Part shown: positions 51,516 through 61,244 of the stretch, in pieces
Position numbering within the stretch: position 1 is the first letter of the stretch
Layout: every line of letters begins with the position of its first letter
Assembly (NCBI GenBank): GCA_029260455.1
Contig: JAJDDF010000005.1
Span: forward strand, 310,001 to 374,000
Source: Phycisphaerales bacterium
Lineage (GTDB): Bacteria > Planctomycetota > Phycisphaerae > Phycisphaerales > UBA1924
Length of the DNA: 64,000 nt
Direction of reading: 5' to 3'
Position numbers and translations under genes: made by a program
Notes under the pieces: model-generated
What the model saw: only the letters and a program-made list of their open reading frames with translations
What the model was told of the DNA's origin: nothing
The model's database searches: none

Positions 51516-53663
51516 GTGACCACCGCGCCGATCACACGCCAATATCCCCTGACCGCGCCGCTCACATCGGTGCCGGGGGTTGGTCCGCACCGCGCCGAAG
51601 CATTTCATAGCCTCGGCATTCGCTGCATCGCGCACCTCATCGATCACCTGCCGCACCGTCACGAATTCGAACACGCCGAGGGCGGCATCGCCAATCTCAC
51701 GCCCGGGCATGTCGGCGCAGCGCGCGGCGAAATCACTGCGTGCCGCATCATCCGCAAAAAACGAAGCCGCTTTGAAGCTGTCATCATCGATCCCACCGGG
51801 CGACTCGATGTCGTCTGGTTCAATCAGCCCTTCCTTGTCAATCGCCTGCGCCCGGGCATGCGCGTGCGCGTGCAGGGCAAAGTCGAACGCCGCGGCCCAA
51901 TGCTGCAAATGGCCAACCCGCTATGGGAAGAATTGCCCGAGACCGGCGCTGAACCCGAGGCCCGCGCCGAGCGCCTCCGCCCGGTCTATCCCGCGACCGA
52001 TGACCTGCCCGCATATGTCATAGATAAAGCGATTCAGGCCATCCTGCCCGCAGTGCTGCCGCAGCTCACCGATCATCTGCCCGAGGCCTTTCGCAAAGAA
52101 CGCGAGTTGCCCGCACTTGCCGAGGCGTATCGCATGATGCACGCGCCGCAGCACGAAGGCGAAGTCGCAGAGGCCCGCCGTCGCCTGGTCTTTGATGAAC
52201 TCTTTATGTTGCAACTGGGCGTGCATATGCGCCGGGCGCACCTGCGGGCCACCATGAAAGCGCCCGCACTCGAAGTCAATGACACCATCGATTCCCACAT
52301 CCGTAAGCGCCTGCCCTTCACCCTCACCGATGCGCAAAACCATGTCGTCAAACAGATCGCCGGCGACCTCGCTTTGGCCGCCCCTGCCAATCGTCTTATT
52401 CAAGGCGATGTCGGCTCTGGCAAAACAGTTGTCGCGCTCTATGCCCTGCTTCTTGCCGTCGCCCACGGCGCGCAGGGCGTCCTGCTCGCACCAACGGAAC
52501 TGCTCGCAGAACAACATTTCCAAACCATCAGCGCCATGTTGAAAGAGTCCCGCGTGCGCCTTGCGCTGCTCACCGGCTCGCGCGATGCCGCCGTCCGTGC
52601 CGACGACGCCAAGCGCATCGCCGCGGGTGAAATTGATATCGCGATCGGCACCCACGCCCTGCTCACCGAAAATGTTCGCTTCAAGGAACTCGCGGTCGCG
52701 GTCATTGATGAACAGCACCGCTTTGGGGTGCATCAGCGCGCTGCACTGCGCGCCAAAAGTGATGATCCAACAACCATGCCGCATACCCTTGTCATGACTG
52801 CAACGCCCATCCCGCGCACCCTTGCACTCACTGTCTTTGGCGATCTTGATGTCTCGACCATCGATCACCTGCCCCCAGGCCGTCAACCCGTCGCGACGCG
52901 CTGGGTGCGCCCGCCGCAGATCGATGAAGTCTGGACATTTGTTGCCCAGCGCATCGATCAGGGCGAACAGGCTTTTGTGGTCCTGCCAACCATCGGCAGC
53001 AACACAAACGGCGCGATCTTTGATGAAACTGACACCACAACACAACCTGCATCAGGCCTGCGCTCCGTGCATTCAACATTGAAAGCACTTGCCACTGGCC
53101 CGCTTGCTGACAAGCGTATCGCCGCAATGCACGGCCGCCTCTCACGCGATGAACGTGAAGCCACCATGCAGCGTTTCCGCGCGGGAAAAATTGATGTCCT
53201 TGTTGCCACCACAGTCATCGAAGTTGGTGTTGATATTCCAAATGCCTCGGTCATGGTCATCGACCACGCCGACCGCTTTGGCCTTGCCCAGCTTCACCAG
53301 CTCCGCGGACGCATCGGGCGCGGCGACCACAAGGGCCTCTGCATCCTCATCTCCGAACCCACCACCGATGATGCTGCCACCCGCCTCAACGCCATCGTGA
53401 AAACCACGGATGGCTTTGCCCTCGCTGAAGAAGACCTCAAACTCCGTGGCCCCGGCGAACTCATCGGCTCAAAACAATCCGGGCAACTCCCCCTCCGCCT
53501 CACTTGCCTGCCCCGCGATATCGACCTCCTCATGATGGCCCGGCGCGATGCTGCCCACTGGATCGAGCACTCACCCACCCTGAATGGTCCACAGGAAGCG
53601 CTCCTCCGCACCCGATTGATGAAGAGATATGGCTCGACTTTGGGTCTTGTTGACGTAGCATGA
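51516..53663 (+). CDS. recG: ATP-dependent DNA helicase RecG
   Basis: 715 residues from GTG 51516. N-terminal wedge domain (about 1-190), then Walker A GDVGSGKTVVALYAL near 300, DExH box as DEQHRFGVHQRA, motif III MTATPIPRTLALTVFGDLD, and C-terminal motifs VLVATTVIEVGVDIPNA and QLRGRIGRG. It remodels stalled replication forks and Holliday junctions. It follows the OmpA gene after 36 bp. Confidence 0.96.
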   Translation: MTTAPITRQYPLTAPLTSVPGVGPHRAEAFHSLGIRCIAHLIDHLPHRHEFEHAEGGIANLTPGHVGAARGEITACRIIRKKRSRFEAVIIDPTGRLDVVWFNQPFLVNRLRPGMRVRVQGKVERRGPMLQMANPLWEELPETGAEPEARAERLRPVYPATDDLPAYVIDKAIQAILPAVLPQLTDHLPEAFRKERELPALAEAYRMMHAPQHEGEVAEARRRLVFDELFMLQLGVHMRRAHLRATMKAPALEVNDTIDSHIRKRLPFTLTDAQNHVVKQIAGDLALAAPANRLIQGDVGSGKTVVALYALLLAVAHGAQGVLLAPTELLAEQHFQTISAMLKESRVRLALLTGSRDAAVRADDAKRIAAGEIDIAIGTHALLTENVRFKELAVAVIDEQHRFGVHQRAALRAKSDDPTTMPHTLVMTATPIPRTLALTVFGDLDVSTIDHLPPGRQPVATRWVRPPQIDEVWTFVAQRIDQGEQAFVVLPTIGSNTNGAIFDETDTTTQPASGLRSVHSTLKALATGPLADKRIAAMHGRLSRDEREATMQRFRAGKIDVLVATTVIEVGVDIPNASVMVIDHADRFGLAQLHQLRGRIGRGDHKGLCILISEPTTDDAATRLNAIVKTTDGFALAEEDLKLRGPGELIGSKQSGQLPLRLTCLPRDIDLLMMARRDAAHWIEHSPTLNGPQEALLRTRLMKRYGSTLGLVDVA

Positions 53664-53746
53664 CACACCTTTGTGCCAAGAAAGGTCATCTCACACAAAG
53701 TTGATGGTCGGGGCTTGTTCGCAACCGAACATTCCCCTAGCTTGCA

Positions 53747-54334
53747 ATGATGGAACTCTCCGCACTCCATGAACGAATCCTGGCGATCATCGGCGATCGC
53801 ACCTACCGATCGATCAGCCAGATCACGGACCAGAACTCCGAGACCGTCCGCCGCTACCTGCTGGGTCAGGCCCCGAGTGTCGATTTCCTTGTCGCCCTCT
53901 GCAATCGCTTTGATGTCAATGCCCACTGGCTGATCACGGGTCAGGGGGCGATGAAATATTCCGAAACCATGACCGAGGCCCTGCGCTCTGCCAATCCTGC
54001 AGAACTGCTCTCAGCGGTCGCAGATGCCCTCGAGCGCCTCACCGACCGCATGGATCGGTTAGAAGTATTCGTCCAGACGCTGGATGTCCGCGTGCGGAGC
54101 GTGGGCATGGCAAGCCGGCAAGCAAGCGCGATCGCTGCATCATCGACGGGGACGCCCTCGGGTGGCCAAGGCCAACAACGACAATCCGCCGGACCCAACC
54201 GAAATGGAAGCGGCATCCTCCCCGAAGGCGGAAGCCCAAACGCCGCCTCGGCGCCCACCGCTTCTTCAGCCCACAAGCGAGCCCGGCGCATCGCCGACGC
54301 TCTGCCCAAACGACCACCTGAAACTTCTGCTTGA
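53747..54334 (+). CDS. HTH (phage repressor-like) DNA-binding protein; C-terminal part possibly out of frame
   Basis: 195 residues. The N-terminal 65 residues form a CI-type helix-turn-helix (ISQITDQNSETVRRYLLGQ, FLVALCNRFDVNAHWLITGQG). A coiled-coil region follows to about 120 (VADALERLTDRMDRLEVFVQTLD). From about residue 138 the sequence becomes low-complexity Ser/Gly/Ala/Gln while another frame starts to look like protein (see 54162-54500), so the native product may shift frame near base 54160. Target genes unknown. Confidence 0.72.
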   Translation: MMELSALHERILAIIGDRTYRSISQITDQNSETVRRYLLGQAPSVDFLVALCNRFDVNAHWLITGQGAMKYSETMTEALRSANPAELLSAVADALERLTDRMDRLEVFVQTLDVRVRSVGMASRQASAIAASSTGTPSGGQGQQRQSAGPNRNGSGILPEGGSPNAASAPTASSAHKRARRIADALPKRPPETSA

Positions 54335-54500
54335 ACTGCTTCGTCCTGCCGGCGCAGAACTCGCACGCCGATGGATGGCCGCCCTCCTCATGGCACCGCG
54401 CGATGAACGTGAAGCCATTGTCGAAGCCATCGAGCAGCGCATGCTGACGGAATATCACGGCGACTCCGACGACGACGATCGCCCCGCCAAAGCACTTTGA
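54162..54500 (+). CDS. Overlapping frame: probable C-terminal half of the HTH protein or separate small protein
   Basis: Frame beginning at GTG 54162 (VAKANNDNPPDPTEMEAAS), overlapping the upstream gene by 173 bp in another frame. After a Pro-rich linker it ends in a well-formed helical segment (HLKLLLELLRPAGAELARRW, PRDEREAIVEAIEQRMLTEY). Such a helix set is unlikely by chance, so this frame is probably translated, either from its own start or through a frameshift from the HTH gene. Confidence 0.6.
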   Translation: MAKANNDNPPDPTEMEAASSPKAEAQTPPRRPPLLQPTSEPGASPTLCPNDHLKLLLELLRPAGAELARRWMAALLMAPRDEREAIVEAIEQRMLTEYHGDSDDDDRPAKAL

Positions 54501-54518
54501 CACGCAATGATGTGGTAC

Positions 54519-55022
54519 TCAGCGCCGCCGACGTGTCACGACCGTTGCGCCGATTGGCAGAATCGCCATCGTCGCAGGGCCGGGAATCGTACTGCGAACG
54601 TATGAAAACGAGCCGCCCGAACCACCTTGTCCCCACGCGGTGAACCGAAGGTCAATGTAGATATCATCGGTAATAAGATGCACCACCATGTTCCGGCCCA
54701 AGGATCCGGGCGGGTTACTGCCCACCGCAGTCTGCCATGTCTGATATGTCAACGTGCTGAAAATGGCCGTGGTCCCAAACGCCCACTCCGTATCTAATGG
54801 ACCACTACCCGAAAACGTGCTCTGGATGAGCGCGTTGTAGATGCCCTGCACATTCCCACGTGTGATCGCGACGTTCGCAGTCATCTGGTCCTGATTCGCC
54901 GGGAGTGATGGGTTCGCAAACGGTGCCTTCGAGAACGCAACGTCATAGCCAGAAAATACTGTCGAAGCATTCGCATTGACTGCAAGCGCCAATACACCCA
55001 CGCATATCAAAAATAGTCGCAT
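54519..55022 (-). CDS. PEP-CTERM-like exported protein
   Basis: 167 residues from ATG 55022 with AAGGG seven bases upstream. Signal peptide (LFLICVGVLALAVNANA). The body has no known motif (TLTYQTWQTAVGSNPPGSLG). Sorting tail STIPGPATMAILPIGATVVTRRRR with the clear PEP-like IPGPAT, a hydrophobic stretch and four Arg. Divergent from the Fur-family gene (129 bp). Confidence 0.85.
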   Translation of the reverse strand: MRLFLICVGVLALAVNANASTVFSGYDVAFSKAPFANPSLPANQDQMTANVAITRGNVQGIYNALIQSTFSGSGPLDTEWAFGTTAIFSTLTYQTWQTAVGSNPPGSLGRNMVVHLITDDIYIDLRFTAWGQGGSGGSFSYVRSTIPGPATMAILPIGATVVTRRRR

Positions 55023-55151
55023 ATAAACACCCTTCTCCATTCGCCTGTGCAGCGAAATCACACTTCAACGTACTCCGGAATGGTGCAGATTCCAGAAAAA
55101 CATGTACATCTGCTCCAAATCGCAAGGCCGCGGCTGACGTACACTTCCGAT

Positions 55152-55655
55152 ATGCCATCCCCGGACCCCTCGCCCAACTCCGATCTCACTGACATTCAGA
55201 TCCATCAGCCCTTGTGCGCCGTCTTCCGCCGACATCTCAAATCACTTGGCCAGAAGTACACCCCCGAGCGCGCCAGAGTCCTTGACATCCTCCTCGGCAT
55301 GGATGGACTTTTCGAAGCCGATGACCTGCTCGCCCAGATGAGGAGCAAGGGCAACCGCGTCTCCAAAGCCACGGTCTACCGCACGATTCACCTGCTCCAA
55401 GACGCAGGCATCATCTCCCAGGTCCTCATCGATGATGCCGACCAACGTCACTACCAACTCGCCTACGGCAAGCGCCCACAAGACCTCCTCATTCATGTCG
55501 ATTCCGGAGAGATCACTGTCATCGATGTGCCCGAACTCGCAGCGATTCGCGATCGCATCTGCGCCGAGCGCGGTCTCTCTCCACAAGGCCATCGCTTTAT
55601 GGTCTATGCAACTTGTCCGAAAGCGCCGCAAGAGAGCGCCGAGTCGGACACGTGA
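55152..55655 (+). CDS. Fur-family transcriptional regulator with altered metal site
   Basis: 167 residues from ATG 55152. The winged helix is LKSLGQKYTPERARVLDILLGMDGLFEADDLLAQM and VSKATVYRTIHLLQDAGI, strongly Fur-like. The dimerisation half reads RHYQLAYGKRPQDLLIHVDSG, where Fur normally has HHDHLICLDCG. The His cluster is lost and the CxxC is replaced by His and Ser, so the usual iron/zinc sensing is doubtful. The 3' end overlaps the convergent tsaE by 59 bp. Confidence 0.88.
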   Translation: MPSPDPSPNSDLTDIQIHQPLCAVFRRHLKSLGQKYTPERARVLDILLGMDGLFEADDLLAQMRSKGNRVSKATVYRTIHLLQDAGIISQVLIDDADQRHYQLAYGKRPQDLLIHVDSGEITVIDVPELAAIRDRICAERGLSPQGHRFMVYATCPKAPQESAESDT

Positions 55656-56088
55656 TCGTAAGCCGCCGGGCCGTTGCTCCTATATGTTCGATCAACACAC
55701 GAAAACAATCCTTGGGCAACATCGCTTCAATACGCTGCGGCCACTCGATGGCAACCACTGCATCACCGGTCATCGCCTCATCCCACCCGATCCCAAGCGC
55801 TGCATCATCATCACCATCAAGGCGATAGGCATCAACATGCACAAGCAGCAGGCGTGCACCAGGTGAATCATATTCCTGCATCACGACAAAGGTCGGGCTG
55901 CTCACCTGCGCCGGGTCATGTCCAAGCCCAATGGCAAGCCCGCGCACGAACCGCGTTTTGCCAGCGCCAAGTTCACCCGCAATCGCAACCACATCACCTG
56001 CGCAAAGTTCACGCGCCATCGCTTCTGCAAGCGCAACGGTCACTTGCTCAGATTCCGTTTCCACGGTATATGCCGGGTGCGCTGTCAT
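55597..56088 (-). CDS. tsaE: tRNA threonylcarbamoyladenosine biosynthesis ATPase TsaE
   Basis: 163 residues from ATG 56088, whose ATGA overlaps the thiL stop. Walker A GELGAGKTRFVRGLA, SSPTFVVMQEY and VHVDAYRLDG, IEWPQRI are the family blocks. It works with TsaB/TsaD in making t6A at position 37 of tRNAs reading ANN codons. The gene tail is antisense to the end of the Fur-family gene. Confidence 0.95.
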   Translation of the reverse strand: MTAHPAYTVETESEQVTVALAEAMARELCAGDVVAIAGELGAGKTRFVRGLAIGLGHDPAQVSSPTFVVMQEYDSPGARLLLVHVDAYRLDGDDDAALGIGWDEAMTGDAVVAIEWPQRIEAMLPKDCFRVLIEHIGATARRLTITCPTRRSLAALSDKLHRP

Positions 56089-56963
56089 CCTGAGTGATCC
56101 CAACCCAGAGTGCTCACATCATGGCGAGTGCCCGCGCGATCGATCAGCCAACAGCCTTCACCTTCGACACACCGCCCGATGCGTGTCGCCTCTAAGGTGT
56201 TGATCTGTACGCCGGGCGCTGTCGTAAAGAACAGCTCATAATCTTCGCCATCGCCCAGTGCGTGCTGCCAATCCGCAACATCTTGATGCATAGGCAGCGC
56301 CGCCTCATCAAGCTCAATCGCACACCCGGACGCCATCGCCACGCGCCCACCATCGCGCCCGGCCCCATCCGAGAGATCAATCATCGCGTGTACATATTCA
56401 CCAAGCTCATCACACAGTGCCCGCGCTTCGATAAGACATGGCGTAAACGTCAAATGCCGACCGCTCGCATATGACCCGCCGAGCTTCCCCGTCACCCACA
56501 CATCATCACCAACCTCCGCCCCAGAACGAAGCACCGGCCCGCGCTGCTCATGGGCTGCGCCCATCACAGTCACCGTCAACACCAATGGCCCCGCATGACT
56601 CGCAATATCACCGCCCACGAGCGGGCATCCAAACCCTTGTACTGACAGGTGCATCGCATCAAATAACGCATTCGCATGTGCATAGTTCTCCGGCAAACAC
56701 GCTGCCACCAGCGCGAAACTTGGCATCCCCCCCATCGCTGCGATGTCACTGATGCTCCGCGCTATCGCTTTGTGGGCGATCATTTCAATTGGCGTCTCAC
56801 TCGCAAAGTGCCGCCCTTCAACAAGCTGATCTGTTGTGAGCAATACATCCATTGCGCCAGCGCGCACCAGTGCGCAATCATCGCCCGGCCCGATGAGCAC
56901 ATGCCCGCCTATCGATCCCTCCGATCGCGCATAAATGTGCTTAAGCAGTTCCGTTTCATCCAT
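56085..56963 (-). CDS. thiL: Thiamine-monophosphate kinase ThiL
   Basis: 292 residues from ATG 56963. Motifs ELLKHIYARSEG, LIGPGDDCALV (metal/ATP), TTDQLVEGRHF, KAIARSISDIAAMGG, and MIDLSDGAGRD. It phosphorylates thiamine phosphate to thiamine diphosphate. It overlaps waaA by eight bases and tsaE by four, so waaA-thiL-tsaE is one translationally coupled unit. Confidence 0.95.
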   Translation of the reverse strand: MDETELLKHIYARSEGSIGGHVLIGPGDDCALVRAGAMDVLLTTDQLVEGRHFASETPIEMIAHKAIARSISDIAAMGGMPSFALVAACLPENYAHANALFDAMHLSVQGFGCPLVGGDIASHAGPLVLTVTVMGAAHEQRGPVLRSGAEVGDDVWVTGKLGGSYASGRHLTFTPCLIEARALCDELGEYVHAMIDLSDGAGRDGGRVAMASGCAIELDEAALPMHQDVADWQHALGDGEDYELFFTTAPGVQINTLEATRIGRCVEGEGCWLIDRAGTRHDVSTLGWDHSG

Positions 56964-58212
56964 CGCCTGCTCCAAGCACATTAAGAATCAGCGCTGCATG
57001 CCGCTCCGCTGACCCGCGATGATTCTCAACACACACCCGCGCTCGTTCGCCAAGCTGCGCCCGCCATGCGTCATCCCGCATCAATTGGCGAATCGTTTCT
57101 GCAAGCTGATCCGCTGTTACTTGCACGATCGCATCATCGCAGTCCAGCGCCTTGACCGCCGATGCAAAATCGTCAACACGCGGCCCAATAATGATCGCCT
57201 TGCCAAGTGCCGCCGGTTCCATCGGATCAGACCCATACAAATCAACAAATGATCGCCCCACAATCACCACATCCGCGAGCGCATAGGCAGTGCGCAATTC
57301 ACCAATCGTGTCGAGTAGGAAATACTTCGTGCCTGCGGGGGCAGTAGTCTTTGCTGAACGCCGAAAGCACCCCGGCATAGCTTCCGCGGCAGCATCGAAG
57401 TGCTCCGGTTTGCGCGGCGCAATCAAGAGTTGCCCTTCATATCCAGCTTGTTTCGCAGCTTCAACGACCAACTCCGCCTCGCCCGGCCCCGTGCTCCCCG
57501 CAACAATTAATGGTTTTTTCCAGTCAATCCCAAAATTCTTTGCAAGCTCATCCACCGCCTCACCCGGAGGCGGCGCATCGAAGGCGCTGTCCCACTTCAT
57601 CGTGCCCGCAATATGGCATCTGTCATCTTCCACACCCATTTCGCGGAACCGTCTGGCATAGGTCGCATCCTGCACCGCAACAAACGCAAGCCTGCGAAAC
57701 ATCCACCCGACAAGCCATCGCATGCGCCGGTAATTCGCAAATGACCGCGTACTCAATCGCCCATTGACAACACACACTGGCACACCTCGCGCCCCGCACG
57801 CCCTGATGAAATTGGGCCAAAGTTCAAGTTCCACAAGCGCTACTGCATCCGGCTTCACGCGCTTGAAAAATCGCCCGACCATCCAGCTCGCATCCATCGG
57901 CGTGCGCACCACATGCACCGTGTCACCATACATCGCCCGCGCCCGCGCAATCCCCGTGTCCGTGGTCACGCCAAGCACGATGTCCACATGCTCCCGAAGT
58001 CGCGCGATGAGCGGCGCGGCCACGTTGACCTCCCCCACTGACACTGCATGAATGAAAAGCCGCTTCGTGCCCGCCGGTGGTGGTGGTAGCTCCGGGCCCT
58101 TGCCCATGCGCTCCGCCCATCCGCTGCGCTTCTTGCCCATCCACCACGGCGCGGTCACCACCGCAAGCACCAAGTAGATAAGGTTCGTCAAGATGCCAAG
58201 AAGGAGGCCCAT
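56956..58212 (-). CDS. waaA: 3-deoxy-D-manno-octulosonic acid transferase WaaA
   Basis: 418 residues. N-terminal membrane anchor (LLLGILTNLIYLVLAVVTAPW), then RLFIHAVSVGEVNVAAPLI, LVELELWPNFI, and the GT-B C-terminal half VIVGRSFVDLYGSDPMEPAALGKAII. It transfers Kdo to lipid A precursor at the inner membrane. Its presence argues for a Gram-negative type outer membrane with lipopolysaccharide. First gene of the waaA-thiL-tsaE unit, downstream of the tRNA gene. Confidence 0.95.
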   Translation of the reverse strand: MGLLLGILTNLIYLVLAVVTAPWWMGKKRSGWAERMGKGPELPPPPAGTKRLFIHAVSVGEVNVAAPLIARLREHVDIVLGVTTDTGIARARAMYGDTVHVVRTPMDASWMVGRFFKRVKPDAVALVELELWPNFIRACGARGVPVCVVNGRLSTRSFANYRRMRWLVGWMFRRLAFVAVQDATYARRFREMGVEDDRCHIAGTMKWDSAFDAPPPGEAVDELAKNFGIDWKKPLIVAGSTGPGEAELVVEAAKQAGYEGQLLIAPRKPEHFDAAAEAMPGCFRRSAKTTAPAGTKYFLLDTIGELRTAYALADVVIVGRSFVDLYGSDPMEPAALGKAIIIGPRVDDFASAVKALDCDDAIVQVTADQLAETIRQLMRDDAWRAQLGERARVCVENHRGSAERHAALILNVLGAGDG

Positions 58213-58273
58213 CGCCCGTCAAGCCTCCCTCCCCCACCTGCCAGATGCAAGTGCGGGGCCTAGTCAAAAAAAG

Positions 58274-58347
58274 TGGGCACGCTCGGGCTCGAACCGAGGA
58301 CCTTTCGGATGTAAACCGAATGCTCTAGCCAACTGAGCTACGCGCCC
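58274..58347 (-). tRNA. tRNA-Val (anticodon TAC)
   Basis: 74 bases fold as a full cloverleaf on the minus strand: acceptor GGGCGCG/CGTGCCC (one G-T pair), D-arm GCTCAGTTGGCTAGAGC, anticodon stem TTCGG/CCGAA with loop TTTACAT, T-arm with GGTTCGAGCC, and discriminator A. CCA is not encoded. A run of seven T follows on the minus strand (58266-58272), consistent with termination. Confidence 0.95.
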
Positions 58348-58409
58348 AAAAAAAAAGCTTTTCCCAGGTGGCAACCTACCGCCCTGAAGCAATCGCCGCC
58401 CTTCGCTAG

Positions 58410-59810
<1,401 letters not shown>

Positions 59811-59846
59811 ACACTCCTCAAGGACGACTGACTTACACTGCCCGAC

Positions 59847-60719
59847 ATGCAAATAGTCCGACGATCTGTCGCCCCAGCCGTCGCGCTGGAAACAACACTC
59901 CTCGTGCATGGTGTGCCCCGGTCAGAAGCCCGGGCGCTCTCGCAGCGCCTCGAAAAGGCAGTGCGCGATGGTGGCGCGAACCCGGCGCTCATTGGTCTTG
60001 TCGACGGCGTTGCAACCATCGGCATGACCTCACAAGAACTCGACCTGCTTCTTGACGCGCCCGATGTTCCCAAAGCCAACACCGCAAACCTCGGCGTCCT
60101 CGCCCATCGCAAGTCGCACGCGGCCACGACGGTCAGCACTACCATGGAACTTGCCGCCCTTGCAGGCATACGCGTCTTTGCCACGGGCGGCATTGGCGGC
60201 GTCCACAAAGGCTATGACACACACTTCGATGTCAGCGCCGACCTTACTGCCCTGGCCCGCTTCCCGGTTGCCGTCGTGTGCTCGGGGGCAAAGTCCATCC
60301 TCGACATTTCCGCAACCCGGGAAGCCCTTGAAACACTTGGCGTGACGGTCATCGGGTACCAAACTGATTGCTTCCCGATGTTTTACTGCCGGGAATCCAG
60401 TGAACCCGTCGATGTCCGCTTCGACGATCCTGAAGATATCACACGTTTTATCTCGCACGAACTGGCGCGCACGGGCCGGGGCATCATGATTGCCAACCCC
60501 ATCCCCGCCGATGATGAACTCGACGCCAGGGCGCTCAATAAGTGGACAACAAAGGCGTTTGCCGAGGCTCAAAAAGCAGGCATCAGTGGACGAGGCGTCA
60601 CGCCTTTCGTACTCGGCAGGCTCCACGAACTTTCCGAGGGCACCACACTCCGCGCCAACATCGCGCTCATCGAAAACAACGCCCGCCTTGCAGGCGCGTT
60701 GGCAGCAGCACTGCAGTAG
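59847..60719 (+). CDS. psuG: Pseudouridine-5'-phosphate glycosidase
   Basis: 290 residues. Family blocks: VALETTLLVHGVPR, GVATIGMTSQEL, VSTTMELAALAGIRVFATGGIGGVH, VVCSGAKSILD, GYQTDCFPMFY, RGVTPFVL and LIENNARLAGALA. It splits the C-glycosidic bond of pseudouridine 5'-phosphate to uracil and ribose 5-phosphate. No psuK kinase lies next to it. The uracil could enter the pathway at 24.4-33.8 kb. It follows gdhA after 36 bp. Confidence 0.95.
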   Translation: MQIVRRSVAPAVALETTLLVHGVPRSEARALSQRLEKAVRDGGANPALIGLVDGVATIGMTSQELDLLLDAPDVPKANTANLGVLAHRKSHAATTVSTTMELAALAGIRVFATGGIGGVHKGYDTHFDVSADLTALARFPVAVVCSGAKSILDISATREALETLGVTVIGYQTDCFPMFYCRESSEPVDVRFDDPEDITRFISHELARTGRGIMIANPIPADDELDARALNKWTTKAFAEAQKAGISGRGVTPFVLGRLHELSEGTTLRANIALIENNARLAGALAAALQ

Positions 60720-60734
60720 TACTCGAATGACTGC

Positions 60735-60764
60735 AAAAAAAGCCCCCGGGGTCGACCCGAGGGC
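60735..60764 (-). terminator. Rho-independent terminator for the small PEP-CTERM gene
   Basis: On the minus strand a GC-rich hairpin (GCCCTCGGGTCGACCCCGGGGGC) is followed by TTTTTTT. It lies 30 bp past the stop of the gene at 60795. On the plus strand there is no T-run, so it serves the minus-strand unit. Confidence 0.88.
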
Positions 60765-60794
60765 ATTGGTGGAGAGTTTGTTTTTCCGTTCGCT

Positions 60795-61244
60795 TCAGCG
60801 ACGTCGACGGCGGATCGTCGCAGCGCCTGCCGCTCCCAGAAGCAATGCCACGGAACCCGGCGCGGGGACTGCTGACACTGTAGTCGATACACCTGGTGTG
60901 CCATCGAAGATCGCGCCCGTGTCGAACGGATCTTCGTTGAACCACTGTCCCGTCAAGGCAGGATCATCCAGAAGCGAATCGATGGGATTGATAAGAGGCG
61001 ACATGATCATCACCAGAGGCGGCTCGAGACCGTCACTGTGCGGCACGATACTACTGCCGAGGCCGCTCACCGGAGTAAGTTCAAACATGTTCCAACCGGG
61101 GATGCCCTTCAAGTCAATAAAGGCTTGCGGTGGCGGCTCTGGTGTATGTGGCGTCGAACGCGGCTCACCCAGAGCAGGTGCAGTGAGTACGCATGTCGCC
61201 AACGAACACATCACAACGCAAAATCGTGGTGTGGACTTGTTCAT
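60795..61244 (-). CDS. Short PEP-CTERM exported protein coupled to the XRE regulator
   Basis: 149 residues. Signal peptide (VVMCSLATCVLTAPALG), a Pro-rich mature part without Cys or enzyme motif, and the tail VSAVPAPGSVALLLGAAGAATIRRRRR, a clear exosortase-type sorting signal. Its ATG overlaps the stop of the XRE/helical-repeat regulator by four bases (ATGA). It is followed by a terminator, so the two genes form a closed unit. Confidence 0.85.
   Translation of the reverse strand: MNKSTPRFCVVMCSLATCVLTAPALGEPRSTPHTPEPPPQAFIDLKGIPGWNMFELTPVSGLGSSIVPHSDGLEPPLVMIMSPLINPIDSLLDDPALTGQWFNEDPFDTGAIFDGTPGVSTTVSAVPAPGSVALLLGAAGAATIRRRRR

Noticed and set aside
51921-53045. Long reverse open frame antisense to recG
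   Set aside because: The recG frame is unmistakable on the other strand; the reverse product has no fold-like pattern.
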